Assembly (NCBI GenBank): GCA_030549775.1
Contig: CM060180.1
Location: 82,491,672 to 82,555,671 of the forward strand
Direction: 5' to 3'
Length of the DNA: 64,000 nucleotides
Source: Tamarix chinensis
Taxonomy: Eukaryota; Streptophyta; Magnoliopsida; Caryophyllales; Tamaricaceae
Shown: in pieces, positions 1 to 12,400 of the stretch
Numbering within the stretch: position 1 is the first letter of the stretch
How the letters are laid out: each line of letters opens with the position of its first letter
Notes under the pieces: model-generated
What the model was told of the DNA's origin: nothing
Database searches by the model: none
What the model saw: the letters and a program-made list of their open reading frames with translations, nothing else
Made by a program: the position numbers and the translations under genes

Positions 1-360
1 AACCGCCCGGTTTCCCATCTTTTTTTTCTTTCTCTTCCTTCGTGAACCGCCCGGCCAGCCCATCTTCTTCTTCCTCCTTCCTCCTCCGTCGCTGCGACGC
101 AAGCTTCGACCCCGTCAATGGCTTCTCCGGCTACGGTAATTAATACCGGCCGTTTCTTGTCTCATTGTCTTCCTATTAACTCCAGAAATAACTTCATATA
201 ATTATTTGACGTTAACTCTCGGCCTTTTCTCCTCCCCAACCTCTCGAAACCCCGAAGCCAACCCAAACGCCGACCGACCGTTTTCCGACGCCAACTGCCC
301 AAATTCTTGCATTTAACACTTCCATGTCGAACTCCAGCTCCTCTTTATCCATTCCAACAT

Positions 361-370
361 CTATAAATAG
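361..370 (+). promoter_or_regulatory. TATA box of LTR A
   Basis: CTATAAATAG lies inside the pyrimidine-rich leader. The related copies have CTATAAATAC at 6071-6080 (C) and, on the minus strand, at 23065-23074 (B). The shared position relative to the pyrimidine tract suggests the LTR promoter. Confidence 0.5.
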
Positions 371-1360
371 CCTAATGGTAGGACTTTTGGATTTCTTTTC
401 TTCCCCGAAACCCTCGGCCCGAGCTGCCGCCACCCCAACTTCAGACGCCTCATCCGCCACCTTCGGCCAACATCAGCGCCACCGAAACATTCCATTCTCT
501 TCCCTGAAAATTCCTCTAGTTAACCAGACTATTTTTACCTCTCGATTATTCTTGCACGAGCCTCCATAGCCGTGCCAAGTTGGATGCTCGTTCTCGCCGG
601 AATTTTGACCCCGAAGCCTTAAACCGCCTTCCACCGCCGTGCGCCGCCACCTTTGGCTGCACCACCACCATCATTTTGTCCCTCTCCTCTTGGGCAACAA
701 TAAACACCTCTTATATCACCTCAATTCTCCCTATCTTTTTCCCAACATTCATCTTTCCCTCTTTTCTTCTATTTTTCCGGCCACAATCGCCGCCGCCGTG
801 AACCACCGCCGGTGCCACCTATCCCCACCAGCTTAAGGTTTAACTCTAGACCCTCTCAACCATTTTCCATATTATTATAAGCCTTGATTTAATTTATTTC
901 AATTATTTGCATATAATTACCATTATTATTATTCTTAATATGTTTTATTATTATTTGATGAGAAATTTTATTATGAATTTTACTTGCAGGGTGGAGAGTG
1001 GTAATGAAACAATATTATTGTTAGTTTCGAATTTTAAGTTATTAATTAAACTATTATGGGATTATTATCATTCTTCTTCTTCTTATTATTATTAATATTA
1101 TAATTATTAGAATACTTATTATTATCATTTTATTAATTATTCTGGAAAATCTTAGGCCCAAATTTTGTATTAACATTCGCACTTATGTATTTTAGTATTA
1201 TTATTCCTATTGTTCTTATAACCATTAATAATAATATTGTCATTATCTTTATTATTTCAATATTATTATATATGTTATTAATTTTATTATTAATATTAAT
1301 AAATAGTAGGTCATTAGTTATAAGTAGGGTCGAAACCCCACTTTAAATTTTAAAGCTTAT

Positions 1361-1366
1361 ATATTA

Positions 1367-1410
<44 letters not shown>
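1361..1410. repeat. (ATT)n microsatellite in LTR A
   Basis: An uninterrupted run of about sixteen ATT/TTA units sits inside a wider AT-rich trinucleotide zone (900-1560). The same zone in copy B (21770-22390, reverse complement) also carries long AAT runs, so the microsatellite predates the split of the two copies. Confidence 0.85.
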
Positions 1411-1411
<1 letters not shown>

Positions 1412-2019
1412 TTGATATTATCTTTATTTATAATATTTAGTTATTATAGAATTATTATTATTATCTTTACTCATATTATTTTGGTGAAGGGCAGAAACCC
1501 TTATATCACCTTTTTATTTTGAACTGCCTTAGTTTTATTATTAATATTCTACTAGTATTTGGTAGAGTCAATTCTAATATAATAATTTGTAATTAAAAAT
1601 AAGGTCTTGGGATTAGTTAGAAATGATAGCATTCTTAAGAGAAAACCTAATCCTAGTATTTTTCCCATAGTAGGTGAGCCCAACCAAAGTCCTCAAGTGG
1701 TATAGGAGCGTGCTCCAAGACAGGTGACGTTTTAGGTAAGGGGTGCTAAGGCCATACTTGTATTATGTGATTTTATGCTATGCATGCCATGTGATGTTAG
1801 TTATAGTGCATTTCGTGTGAATGTTGTATAATTGTTATTAATACAGCATGATTATGGGATTGAAGTATGTTGGTGTGGATAAATGGTGGCAGGAGAATCA
1901 TATGTACATTGATGTTGTATTGTTGTATAATGTGGTTTCAAGACATGCATGATGTGATTGTAAAATAATGATGGAGTTGTAAATTATTAATGAGGTTGCT
2001 TGGTGATTGGGTTTTTGCA

Positions 2020-2440
2020 TGAGGTTTAGGGTTTGCATAAAAGTAGGGTTTTCATGGAAAATGGGTTGCATGGGAGAATAGGGTTTGCATGGAAATATAT
2101 TTTTACGTGGAGTTAGGGTTTGCATGAGAAAATAGGGTTTGCATGGGAATATGTTTTTACGTGGAGTTAGGGTTACATGGGAGCTAGGGTTGCATAAGAG
2201 TTAGGGTTCTGCATGGAGTTGCATGATGCTAGGGTTTGGCATAGAATAGTATGGTGTTAGTAGTTTGCATGAAATAGTAGGGTGATAGGGTTTTACATGA
2301 AAGGGCATGGTGTTAGGGTTTTGTGTGAAATGGTACGGTATTAGAGGTTTGCATGAAATGGTATGATGTTAGGGTTTGTATGGAAGCATGGTCTACGTGG
2401 CGTTAGGGTTTTGCATGGAAGTTAGGGTTTTGCATGGGTG
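2020..2440 (+). repeat. Degenerate telobox-like TAGGGTTT...GCATG array
   Basis: About fourteen spaced copies of TAGGGTT or AGGGTTT are each followed by GCATG-like bases (for example near 2028, 2112, 2133, 2166, 2182, 2199, 2402 and 2422). Spacing varies from 15 to 50 bases. The core equals the plant telomere unit and the telobox AAACCCTA on the other strand. It lies within LTR A and is not a true telomere tract. Confidence 0.75.
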
Positions 2441-2573
2441 CTAGAGTGTGTCATAACTAACTATGGTGGTGATGATTAACTAAGGTTGGCTGACGTGCAT
2501 GTCTTGATGATTTCTAAATAAGATACATAAAAATATTAATTACGTAAAGTGAAAGATGTTGAGTCGGGCCCAG

Positions 2574-2899
2574 ACCGATCCACCGGCATAATAGTGGCAA
2601 GGAATGTTTTCCCTCGCGACCGATCCACCGGCTATAATAGTGGCAGGGCATGTACCCTCGCGACCGATCCACCGGCTATAATAGTGGGGGATCCCGAGCT
2701 CAACAAAACAAAACGTTATGTGTTGAAAGATATGGGAAGACACTAATCACTTAAAGTGGAACACCGTACGAGAAGGGGCCAGACCGATCCACCGGCTATA
2801 ATAGTGGCAGGGTATGTTACCCTCGCGACCGATCCACCGGCATATAATAGTGGCAGGGCATGTACCCTCGCGACCGATCCACCGGCTAAAATAGTGGGG
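2574..2899 (+). repeat. Two-block minisatellite, ACCGATCCACCGG...ATAATAGTGG units
   Basis: Units start at 2574, 2619 and 2663 (block 1) and at 2783, 2828 and 2873 (block 2), with a period of 44-45 bases. Each unit holds ACCGATCCACCGG, then ATAATAGTGG, then usually a short inverted pair AGGG...CCCT. The spacer between blocks contains ATCACTTAAAGTGGAACACC. Copies F and B repeat the same two-block layout in reverse complement. Confidence 0.9.
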
Positions 2900-3111
2900 T
2901 TCCTGAAATCGTATGGACTGGATAAAGAATATGGTGTGAAATTAATTTGATAAAGGATCAATGAAGTAATTAATTTGAACTATAAGTATTATTTTGGCAT
3001 TTCCACCTGTTCGTTCTTTTTTCCTTTACGTTATTGTTGATGATTATGCCTTGTATTATTCTGCATGGGTTATGTGTTTATGTGTTGGCCTTAGTGCTCG
3101 GTTACCTTACT

Positions 3112-3164
3112 CAGTACGTAGCGTACTGATCACCCTTTTCATGGGTGCTGCTCATTCCAACGAG
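3112..3164 (+). other. Conserved hairpin cluster in LTR A
   Basis: Three adjacent inverted repeats are visible: CAGTACG-TAG-CGTACTG (3112-3128), CACCC-ttttcat-GGGTG (3131-3147) and CTC...GAG (3151-3164). Similar stems sit at the matching place in copies B, F and D. This suggests an RNA or DNA structural element about 450 bases before the LTR 3' end. Confidence 0.6.
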
Positions 3165-3611
3165 TAGAAGGCCCATCTGATTTCCTGCAGGTAGGAGATA
3201 TGTATTATGATGCTATAGATATCTATGGGACATCCAGTGGGGACAAGTGATGATCGAGCTGGATCGTTTATCAGAGTGACGTGGCTGTTTTTCCTATGAA
3301 TTTATTATTACTATCTTATCTATTTATGAATAGTACTTTCGAAACTACTTCATTATTGTAGTTATTTTCCCTTTCCTGAAAAACTACCCTCATATTCGGA
3401 ATCGAATAAAGACTTGTGCATACCTGATTTCCATATCTCTGAATTTGGACTATCCCTTAATGTTTACTGAGTTGTTTCTTTAGCCTTAGCACTTAGTATT
3501 GGAACGGTAGGAGTGAACCGGTCTGGTACTAAGTGTGGCGGTAACATTTCTAGAATTTACGGTTTAAGTTATAAGTATTAAAAAAAAAGTATGTAAATTT
3601 TGGGGTGTTAG

Positions 3612-4394
3612 TGGCGTGCAGAACGAAGGGGAGAAAGTGGAGGGGAGAAAATGGAGGGAAGAGGGTCGGGGAAGAAGGGTTTAGAAATAATGGGGCAGGG
3701 AAAGGTGAAGAAAAAGAAGAGGGAGAAGAGAGAGAGGGAGAGGCAGGGTTGCAGGGCGGCAGCTGCAGGTGGTCGGGCAACAACGAACAGGTCGGCGGCG
3801 AGAAGAAGAAGAAAGAATGGAGCTGCGGGCGGCCAGTCGGGGAAAGGGAAAGAAAAGGTTGGCCGGTCCAGGGGGAAAAGAAAAAAGAAAGGGGAGTCGG
3901 CCGGGTTAGGCACGCGGGAGAGAGGGCTGAGGGGGGAGAGGGAAAGGTGGGCTGAGGCCCAACGCACGGGGAAGGCTAGCCTGGCGAGGCAGCCCGAGGG
4001 AAAAGGAAGAAGAAAAAGAAAAAGGAAAGGAAGAAAGGGGGAAAAAGAAAAAGGGGAATGGAAAAAAAATAGGAAAAGTAGTTTAATTAAATTTATAGAA
4101 TCATAAAATATAATATTCCTGGTAAATTATTTAATTTAACAATTTAATTTATTATAACCTAATATTTTAGTTTTAAAAGGATAAAGTTGGTAAAATATTA
4201 GTTTGGAAAATTATTTAAATAAAACAATATGATAATTAGCAAAATATTTATTTTTAATTTATTAAATACTCTTATCCAAATTTACATACTCTAAAATCCA
4301 TAAAATAATTAAAACAATAATTTTACAAGCTAATTTTATTTCAAATAAGGTGATTTATTAAAATATAGGTTTTCGAAATTTTTGGGGGATTACA
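3612..4394 (-). mobile_element. 5' part of long LTR copy X
   Basis: Read on the minus strand it begins TGTAATCCCCCAAAAATTT at 4394, then has about 300 bases of AT-rich DNA and a pyrimidine-rich tract. The AT-rich 300 bases align closely with the start of copy F (25673 downward), including shared AATATTAGTTTGGAAAATT-like stretches. It is cut at 3611 by the end of copy A, and the remainder must lie left of the window. Open frames over this tract (3605-4106 plus, 3608-3967 minus) are low-complexity artefacts. Confidence 0.65.
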
Positions 4395-5679
4395 AATATT
4401 GATTGATCATGCCATGATTTGGTATCTTAAAAGGGTGTAAAATATGAAAATATGTATTCGGTGTATAATGTTGATATGTGGTATTTGTGTATATACTATG
4501 GATTTAAGTATCTTATATAAATATAAGGGATTTATATGTATGGATATTGGGATTCATGAGGCCTTTGGGAAATGTGAGTATCATAAGGACATTATGGTCA
4601 TATGAGGGTAATGTAGGAAATCATATTGGCATAACAAGTTTTGAGGGTATTATCTAATATTGCATAAATAATGGGATTAAATGATGGGTTAAGTAAAATA
4701 CAAGTTACTGAATATGATGTTTTGAGGTTTTGATAAATAAAGGGTATTTTGGTCCATTTATTTAAAAATGGAATTTATGGTATTTTTGGAAGGGAAATAG
4801 AATAATAGTGTGCTAAGAATTACAATCAAAATATTATGGTAATTATGAACCTATTACTTCAGGCTAGCTTGATAATTATGTCTTTGTGTTTATGTGTTAA
4901 TCAATTTTATGACATGCATATTTGTATAAGTCTTAAAAAATAACCTTGTATAATCAACACTTAATAAGATACTAATCATTTAACGTGAAAAATCACGTGA
5001 TTTGGGCCAATGTGTTATATGGCTTCATTCCACTAGACGATAATCGTAGCTCAGGTGTGTTTTTTTCTGAGATGTACATCAGTCAGTTCCATAGGGTTAA
5101 TAATAATGGGGCCCTATACTAAATGTGAATGATAATATGATTTCGGATAAGTAACTAATGGATACAACATTAATTATTTGAGTGGGTGATTACATTAGTC
5201 AAGATGAAGGTGTTGGGTCTGTTCCACCAAACGATAATAGTGGCTTAGATTTGTTTTCCTTGAGAGGTATTATAGAATATTACACTGGTTTAAGAATAGT
5301 GGCTTAGGTGTAGTTTTTCCTTAGAGGTTTTGGGTCCATTCCACCAAACGATAATATTGACTCAGGTCTATTATCCTTAAGATGTGCTTCAAACCATTCC
5401 ACTAGTTAAAAAATAGTAGGATTCCTAAAATCAATGCAAATAAAATAATAAATCATGTCATATATAATAATAAGATTTGGATCATTAATTACATTTTTTA
5501 TGGATACGATAATATTTACAGTGACCATAATTCATGAGATGTATACATATGAGTGGTACTACCCTTAGTATTTGGTTTATTAGTTGTTTGATAATTGCTT
5601 TCTTGAAATGGTTGGTACTATTGTAAGTTTGTAAATGTATTTAGTAGATTTTAAACAAGATTTCATGTTATTAACTATG
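4395..5679 (+). mobile_element. Long LTR copy K, left segment
   Basis: This is a plus-oriented middle part of a long LTR. It has diverged minisatellite units at about 4980-5420 of the form CCACYAAACGATAATAGTGGC followed by TCAGGT and TTTTCCTTAAGA, then non-repetitive AT-rich sequence. Copy C interrupts it at 5679. After removing the insertions C (5680-8710) and D (8741-26988), the sequence continues at 8711-8740 and 26989-27443, ending in GGGCGTGTTACA. Confidence 0.55.
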
Positions 5680-6070
5680 TGTAATATCCCAAATTTTAAT
5701 CTAATCAAAAGCCTAAATAATTTATATTTTAATCTAATCCTAATATCGATAATTGATAATTTTATTTTGACTTAATCCCTAATCTAAAATTTACACCAAA
5801 ATGTAAACCTGACCTGAAAATTCCTTTATTTTCTTTCCCCCTTTTCTTTTCTTTCTCCCCATATTGGTCATATTCCTTTCCTCCTTCATCTTCTAGCCAT
5901 GTAAATTCTTTCTTGCGTGACTCCCTCTCCCTTTCTCTTTCCCTTTCTGACCATGCACTACCCAGTCAGCACCACCAAATTTTCCCTCTATCCTTGACGT
6001 TGTCACAGAAAATCAACCCACACTAATCCCCCAACCTCTAAACCTTCAACGTGCACTTCACCCTCTCCTT

Positions 6071-6080
6071 CTATAAATAC
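6071..6080 (+). promoter_or_regulatory. TATA box of LTR C
   Basis: CTATAAATAC follows a pyrimidine-rich run and precedes CCTCCTTGCACC. It occupies the place of the TATA boxes in copies A and B. Confidence 0.5.
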
Positions 6081-7659
6081 CTCCTTGCACCTCTACTTAG
6101 TCCCCTTTGCTAACCACACACCCAAACTCTCCTCTTACTTTACTCGTGTCCATTCCATCATCTATGAGAACGACAATCGAATCCATCTTCATTTCTTCAT
6201 TATACTTACCTTGTTATTAGCTAAGCACCATGCCAACCCAGTAATGCCAACTCCCACTATTCCTTTTCCCTATCACCGGCCCTCATTATCGTTGCTTCTC
6301 CTTTAGCAATGGCCCTCACCACAATTATACCCCCTCACCTTTTGTATTCAACACGACAACCTTCATCTTCTTCATTCATTAACATCATAGCCCCTAAATT
6401 CATTCTCCATCATCTTTTCTAACCCTAAAGATTTGGCATCTACTATCGTTTCCCTTTCCATAGCAACGGCAACAAGTTTCACCAAAGTCTTTACCTTGGT
6501 TTGATTTGGGATTTTTTCTCATATTTCCACACTCATTTGCCTTATATTTCACTTAGTTGATTTTATGTGTTCAATTATTGTATTTTTAATAATTATTAGG
6601 TTTTCTTCTTAGGGTCTAGAAGTAGGTATAATAGGTTATATGTGTGAAGAGATCAAAGACAATTTGATAAGGATACATGTCATAACTAAGGTTTTTGTGT
6701 AATAAATATGTATTTTTGTATGATATATCATATTTTATATTATTATAATGATAATTTTGTGTTGATAATGTTATGGTATGATGATGCGATATTGAATATA
6801 TAGAAAGTGATAACTTGTGAAGAGTATGGCCTTAAACGTTATTGTTACAATAAATCTTGATTTGCAACCCTAAGTATGATCATGTGACCTATAATATTTT
6901 TAATACAGTTTGTATAGGCATGGAATGATGTTAAATAATGTGGTTAAGTATTACCATGATGATGTAATAGAATTTGGGAAACATTCATATCAAAACTCAT
7001 CGATTTTTGTGAAAATGAACATCTTAGCTAGTTTAGGGGTATTTTGGTCAATATGAGTTAAAAATTAAATCCTTGGTTTTGAACGTGTTTAATGGTATAA
7101 ATACACTAAATAACTTGTGTCGAACATTTGGAGTGTTAATGAATGTTTTAAGGCCAATAAATGAACAAAAGGATTAAATTGGGAATAGGTTCATTATCAC
7201 GTGTATGAAGCGTTGAAGTTAGGCCTTGATTTTTGGATACTTTTTATTATTATCATTTTAGGAATTTATATTAAATTTTGTGGTCATGACTTATGGTAGA
7301 AGTTATGCTTCAATTGTAAAATTAGGATTTTGTAAGTATTATAAATAGTAACCCTAAAAGTAGGCTATTATTACATGTGTAAGACGTTAGATTCTAATTT
7401 TTGTATATGTTGTTAATAATAATATTTTAAGGATAGGTAATTATTTTGGTGGTAAAAAGAGTACCAGGTTAGAAGTTATGGTTGACTTGTGAAAATTAGG
7501 GTTTCCTAGGAGGGGTGTGGATTTTTCCCTAGAGAATTATATCACCATTGATGTAGTTTTGTATTATATGTTTCAAATGATTATATTAATATATATTATG
7601 TCATTTTTATGGTTACATATGTGCATGTATGAGGAATGTGAGAAATAATACCTGGAATA

Positions 7660-8100
7660 AGATATTAATCACTTAAAGAGAAATATCACCAGACGATAAA
7701 AATGGCTCAAGTATATTTTTTTTCTAAGAGGTGATCTAGACTATTCCATAAGTTTAATAATTGTGGGGTCTTTAAGCTTAACGTAAACCAGAAGATGGTA
7801 TTGTGATAAGCGATAAAAATAAGATATTAACAAATTAAAATGTATGATTACTTAATTCAAAATCGAGGTGTTGTGTCCATTATAATGGATGGTAATAGTG
7901 GCTTATAATTTTTCTTTTCCTAAGATATGCTTTAGACTACTCCACCATTTTAAGAATAGTAATTATTAGTGTGTTTACCTTGAGAAGTGGCAGGTATGTT
8001 CCACTAGATGATAATAATGGCTCAGGTGTGTATTCTTCCCTATGATATGCTTCGAACAGTTTCATTAATTTAATAATTGTTGGGTCCCTGAACTCAATAT
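7660..8100 (+). repeat. Degenerate minisatellite in LTR C
   Basis: Units resemble CCACTAGATGATAATAATGGCTCAGGTGT followed by TTCCCTAAGATATGCTT and a second part CCACYA...TTTAATAATTGTGGG. They begin just after ATATTAATCACTTAAAG, the same lead-in that precedes the minisatellite of copies A, F and K. They are more diverged than in A. Confidence 0.6.
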
Positions 8101-10539
8101 AAATATGAAAATGTATTATGATTGTAACTAATGATGAACTTTTAGAATTAGTATTATCTCATATTATGTTCACATGCTTGCTTATGTTTCCATATGATTT
8201 ATGTTATGTGAAACGTAGTAATGGTTGTATCGTTACCTTACTTAGTACGTAGTGTAGTGATCATCCTTTTTATGGGTATTACTCATTTTCATGAGAAAAT
8301 GACATAATTGAGTTTGTATAGGTCATTGAGGACCTACCTACTAAATGACTTTGTTGCTTATGACACCTTGATTAAGGAGGAGTGATTGTATATTATGTAT
8401 AGGGTTGGGATTGAATAGTTATGTTGTTTTGGTCCTTACTTTAACCCAAATACCATTTGGGACTCTTCGTCTAAGGTATTCCTTTATATAATTGAATATT
8501 GTATTTGAATTTAGCCTCTAAAACTCTTATATATGCATATGAATGGTTCCTCATGTTATGTTTATTTTGTTTTATATTCTAAATTGTTTTGTCTTATAAT
8601 TGATGTGAGAATAGCCATACTTATGTTGATTACAATGGTATTACCTATTTATGTTTATTTTACCCTTTCTTTTATAAAAAAAAGTCAGTCCTAAATTTTG
8701 GAGTGTTACATTATGAGTTGTTAGTTGTGCATGATTTTACTGTAATACCACATCCTATAATCCTTCAAAATATGTTTAAAATTATGTTGATAAAAGAAAA
8801 TAGTCTTAATTATGGAAAGGGCTTGAAGTTATAATAAAAATGTGAATTTTAGGCATAGTGATTGATTAGTTTGCCTAACCAATTGACTAGCACACTCAGA
8901 GGTTGATAATTTTATTCATGACGAACCTGTATAATGGTTTGCACAAACTGATCAAATTGTTATCTTGTAATTTTAGATATTTTCTAATTTTGATTCAAAT
9001 ATCTTTTTAATGTTTATAAAAACTTATAATTAGAATCTATTTGTCTTAATGAGTATATTTTGGTGTTTTGTGATTATTTTTACATTATTTATATCACTAT
9101 ATAATTTTATTTAGTTAAAATTTCCCAAAAAAATAATTTTTAAGACATACTCCACCTTCTCTCTTCTCCTTCACCTTTCTCTCTCTATCCTAACAACTGT
9201 GTATTTGACTTTTTGCACTCCTTCCCTAACTCACTAACCTTCTTCCATGTCTCTTCCCAACCACACTCAACCCCCTCACTCCATCATGTGTTTCCCTTAC
9301 ACCTTTGTTGCCTATAGTCAACCTAAGTTAGACTTCCATCCCTCTCGCTTATATGCATCAACCCAAACTCTTATATATACTCCATCCATAATTCATTCTC
9401 ACTTCTTCCTTTTCCTTGGAAAAATTTACTAAGTGTTGAGCATTCTCCATTTTTCTTCCTTTTTCCTCTCTATAGAGAAAACAGAGACTTGCTCTTATTT
9501 TCTTCCTTCATTAGTCAAGTTTTGTCTCTCTTTTCTTCTTCTAATTAGATTTAGTTCTCCCTTTCTTCTCTTAACTAAGGAAGTATTAAGGTTTGAGAAA
9601 GGTTGAAGATCCTAGCTTTATTTTCCTTGGAATTCGGTTTTTGAGGGAAAAAAGGGGTTGAGTTGTGCTTGTGTTCTTCTTATTCTTCTCCTATTTTTTT
9701 ATTTTTAATGGGGTTTTCAAAAGGAATTTTAATGGTTTTACTTATTAATTCTCTTATGAATCGAGGCATTTGTAGACAGCCATCAAATTATGAGTAATTT
9801 GTGCTAAAAGAGTTGATGTAAGGTAATGAACTATTATCTTTAATATGATTAAGGTATTGTGTTGTTTATTGTGGTTTTGACTGCTTGGTATGTTCTGTGA
9901 TACTTATGTCATATGTTGAGTTCTAAATTTTGAGCATGTTTCCATATTTCAATTTATAGAGTTGGAGCATGTTTGAGCATTTTTTTAATATTAAGCTTGA
10001 GTTGGTCATTTCTAAGCATGATCTTGTTGAGTATTGATTCCTACCATGTTCTATTTTTTATTTTATTTTTTGTCAAAGGTAAAAATATGATATAAGTTAT
10101 GAACCATATGTATGTACAAGAGCACTAGGCATACCTGGGATATACAATTGGAAGCAAAAAAGGGTACCCAAAGAACTAACCAAAAGGGGGTAATAGCCTT
10201 GCCAGCCTTCCATCAAATAGATGGGAATAAAAAGAGAAAGCAAAAGACTAACATTAGAAGTCTAGTGAGGCTTGGTTTTTCTTGTTGTTCAAAACCCTAT
10301 ACACATCTATTTTAGTTCTCATCACTGTTGCATCGATATCGACAGTTATATCTTCAAAAAGAGAAAATTCTTAGTCTTCCAAACATGTTATATAGTTGCA
10401 GCAAGAGCTAGCATCCTGGCTTTTGTGGTGTGGAATCCTTCTCTTACATTTTCGTATGGCCCTCATGGTGCTCCCCAGAGTGGTGCAGCCTCTTTTGATC
10501 CCTAGCCATGTTCTAACCTATGTCTATATACCTTTAGTG

Positions 10540-12400
10540 ATTTGGCATTGGAAAAACAAGTGATTGTGGGTTTCGCTAGCCTGTCCATAGAGTACACAGA
10601 GTGGAGAGATGTCAAGATAGGTAAGCCTATCTTTGGTTTTGAGTTTCCCCTTAGCTGCAATCCAAAGGACAAACCCCTACCTCCGCATGTGAAGATTGTT
10701 CCAAATGATGGGGTTGTTCTTCATCCTTTCCCCGTTCCTTCTAAACACATCATATGCAATTTTAGTGGAGAACTTCCCTGCATATATACCTGATTTACTA
10801 ATTAGCTTGTCCCTGATCTTGCATATTGATATCATTAGCAAAGATGTACCCTAACCAGGTATGAAAGACTAGACATCATACTTCTATAGGTACACTTGGT
10901 GTATCCATTTCATCCATAGTGAGTCTTTCTTGCTCTATATATGCTAAAGGTATTTGCATATCAATTCAGCTTTCCAAGTCTTGAGTTGCTTCATACCATA
11001 TCCTCCTTCATGCTTTAGTAAGCACATATCATCCTAAGCAATAAGCGGTTATTTTCCATCCCAAACAAAGCTTCTACATTAGCTAAGGATTTTCCTAATA
11101 ACCATATAAGGAAAATCATAACTACTGAGCTAGAAATAGGTTATGCTCTACACCACCAATCTGAATACTTCAATTTTTCCTACATAAGAGAGGGTCTTGT
11201 TGTTCCATCTTGCCACTACACTGGAAATGACAAAATTAAAAGCATCATAGTTAATTACCTTAAGTTTAGTGGGGCTGAGAGGGACCCTTAGATATCTTTG
11301 AGAGTTAGTTTGACACCTACAAGGTATAGCTCTGATTTCTCATAGTTCGTTTGGAAATCAAAATAGCTACTAAAATCCTTTAATGAATCCATCAACACTT
11401 GCACAAATTTTGCATGTCCCTTACAAAACATCATTAAATCATCAACAAAAGCTAGGTGGGTGAATCCCAATTTTTGCATCTTGAGTGATAAGAAAACTGT
11501 AATTTGTGGCATTCTTTCTAAGAAATATACTTAGAAACTCCAAGCACAACACAAATAGGTAGGGTGACATTATTCCCCTTGCCTTAATCTATGTTACCCC
11601 TGAAAGAAACCACAGACATTACCATTTATGACCAAGGAGCATGAGGTGATAGTTACACAAGCCATTATCCACTGGATGAATTTTAGAGAAAAATCCAGTC
11701 CCACCATAACAGCCTCGATGAACTTCTAATTTATAGTGTCTTAAGCTTTCCTCAAATCAATCTTCATCATGCATTTTGGGGAGATTCTCTTCCTATTATA
11801 TTCTTTCATGAGATCTTGGGTTAGAAATATATTCTCATCCATTATCCTTCCCTGAACAAATTCTCCTTAGGTTTTGCTAATGATAGTGGTCAAACATCCA
11901 CTAAGTTTATTGGCAAGGATCTTTGTGATAATTTTAAACACTACATTACAACAAGAAATAAGCTTATAGTTAGTGATCTTTATAGCATGTGCCTTCTTTG
12001 GTATGAGTGATAGGAGGGTATGGTTAAGTTGCTTCAACACTCTTCCATTAGTGAAGAATTTTTTTCACTGCTGCCATCACATCAGTTTTGATTATATCCC
12101 ATGTCGCTTTGAAGAATTTAGAGGAGAATCCATCCAGCCCTTCACCTCTTTAGAGGTAACTGGTTTTGTCAGTTTGGCGATATCAGCTTGGTCCACCCTC
12201 CTTCCCTACCCAAAAATGGTTTAAGCCACCTCCTAATGCTATCTAGCTATCCTAAAAGACTCTTATAGTAGTCTATGAAGGCCTCTTCTAATTGTATTTC
12301 ATTCAGAGCTAATGAGATATCCTGCCTCTCAACTTGGTCTATGAAGTTCTTCTTTTGATTGAACTTCATAAGTGTGTGAAGAACTTAGTGCCCGTATCAG
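10540..12400 (-). pseudogene. LINE 1 reverse transcriptase and C-terminal remnant
   Basis: The clearest piece is 11512-11288 on the minus strand, with HLAFVDDLMMFCKGH, the F-x-DD polymerase motif of L1 reverse transcriptase followed by the usual FCKG and SGLQ-like region (here SSYFDFQTN). Upstream (12400-11520) and downstream (11280-10540) the minus strand keeps short matches to plant LINE polymerase and to the zf-RVT region, but they are broken in all frames. The DD pair itself is intact. Boundaries are approximate. Confidence 0.65.

Larger units (their letters stand above)
1..3611 (+). mobile_element. Long LTR copy A, 5' end outside window
   Basis: This is a plus-oriented copy of the long LTR family. 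In order it shows a pyrimidine-rich leader (1-840) with a TATA box, an AT-rich ATT zone (900-1560), a block around 1660-1780 that matches copy B in reverse complement (both have AGGAGCGTG and CGTTTTAGGTAAGG), a TAGGGTTT array, two minisatellite blocks, a hairpin cluster, and the terminal sequence AAATTTTGGGGTGTTA. Copy B shares the block GCGCCGCCAC near 641. No gag or pol reading frame is present, so the segment reads as a solo LTR or LTR part rather than an internal region. The exact 3' base is uncertain because the expected final CA is mutated. Confidence 0.7.
5680..8710 (+). mobile_element. Solo long LTR copy C
   Basis: It begins TGTAATATCCCAAATTTT and ends AAATTTTGGAGTGTTACA, giving short inverted ends in TG...CA form. 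The flanks CTATG (5675-5679) and TTATG (8711-8715) match at four of five bases, as expected for an aged LTR-element target duplication. Inside are a pyrimidine-rich leader (5820-6500) with a TATA box, an AT-rich middle, minisatellite units (7660-8100) and a weakened hairpin block (8243-8290). It is 3031 bases long with no coding domain, and the small frame at 6085-6306 is not conserved. Confidence 0.75.

Noticed and set aside
2020..2440. True telomere or subtelomere
   Set aside because: Motifs are spaced by 15-50 bases of other sequence and lie inside a dispersed LTR copy.
2574..2899. CRISPR-like array of direct repeats
   Set aside because: Repeats differ from one another, spacers are part of the repeating unit, the same array is present in other LTR copies, and the DNA is plant nuclear.
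3605..4106. Glycine/lysine/arginine-rich frames on plus and proline-rich frame on minus
   Set aside because: Purine-rich tract of LTR copy X; no domain, several overlapping frames of similar length.
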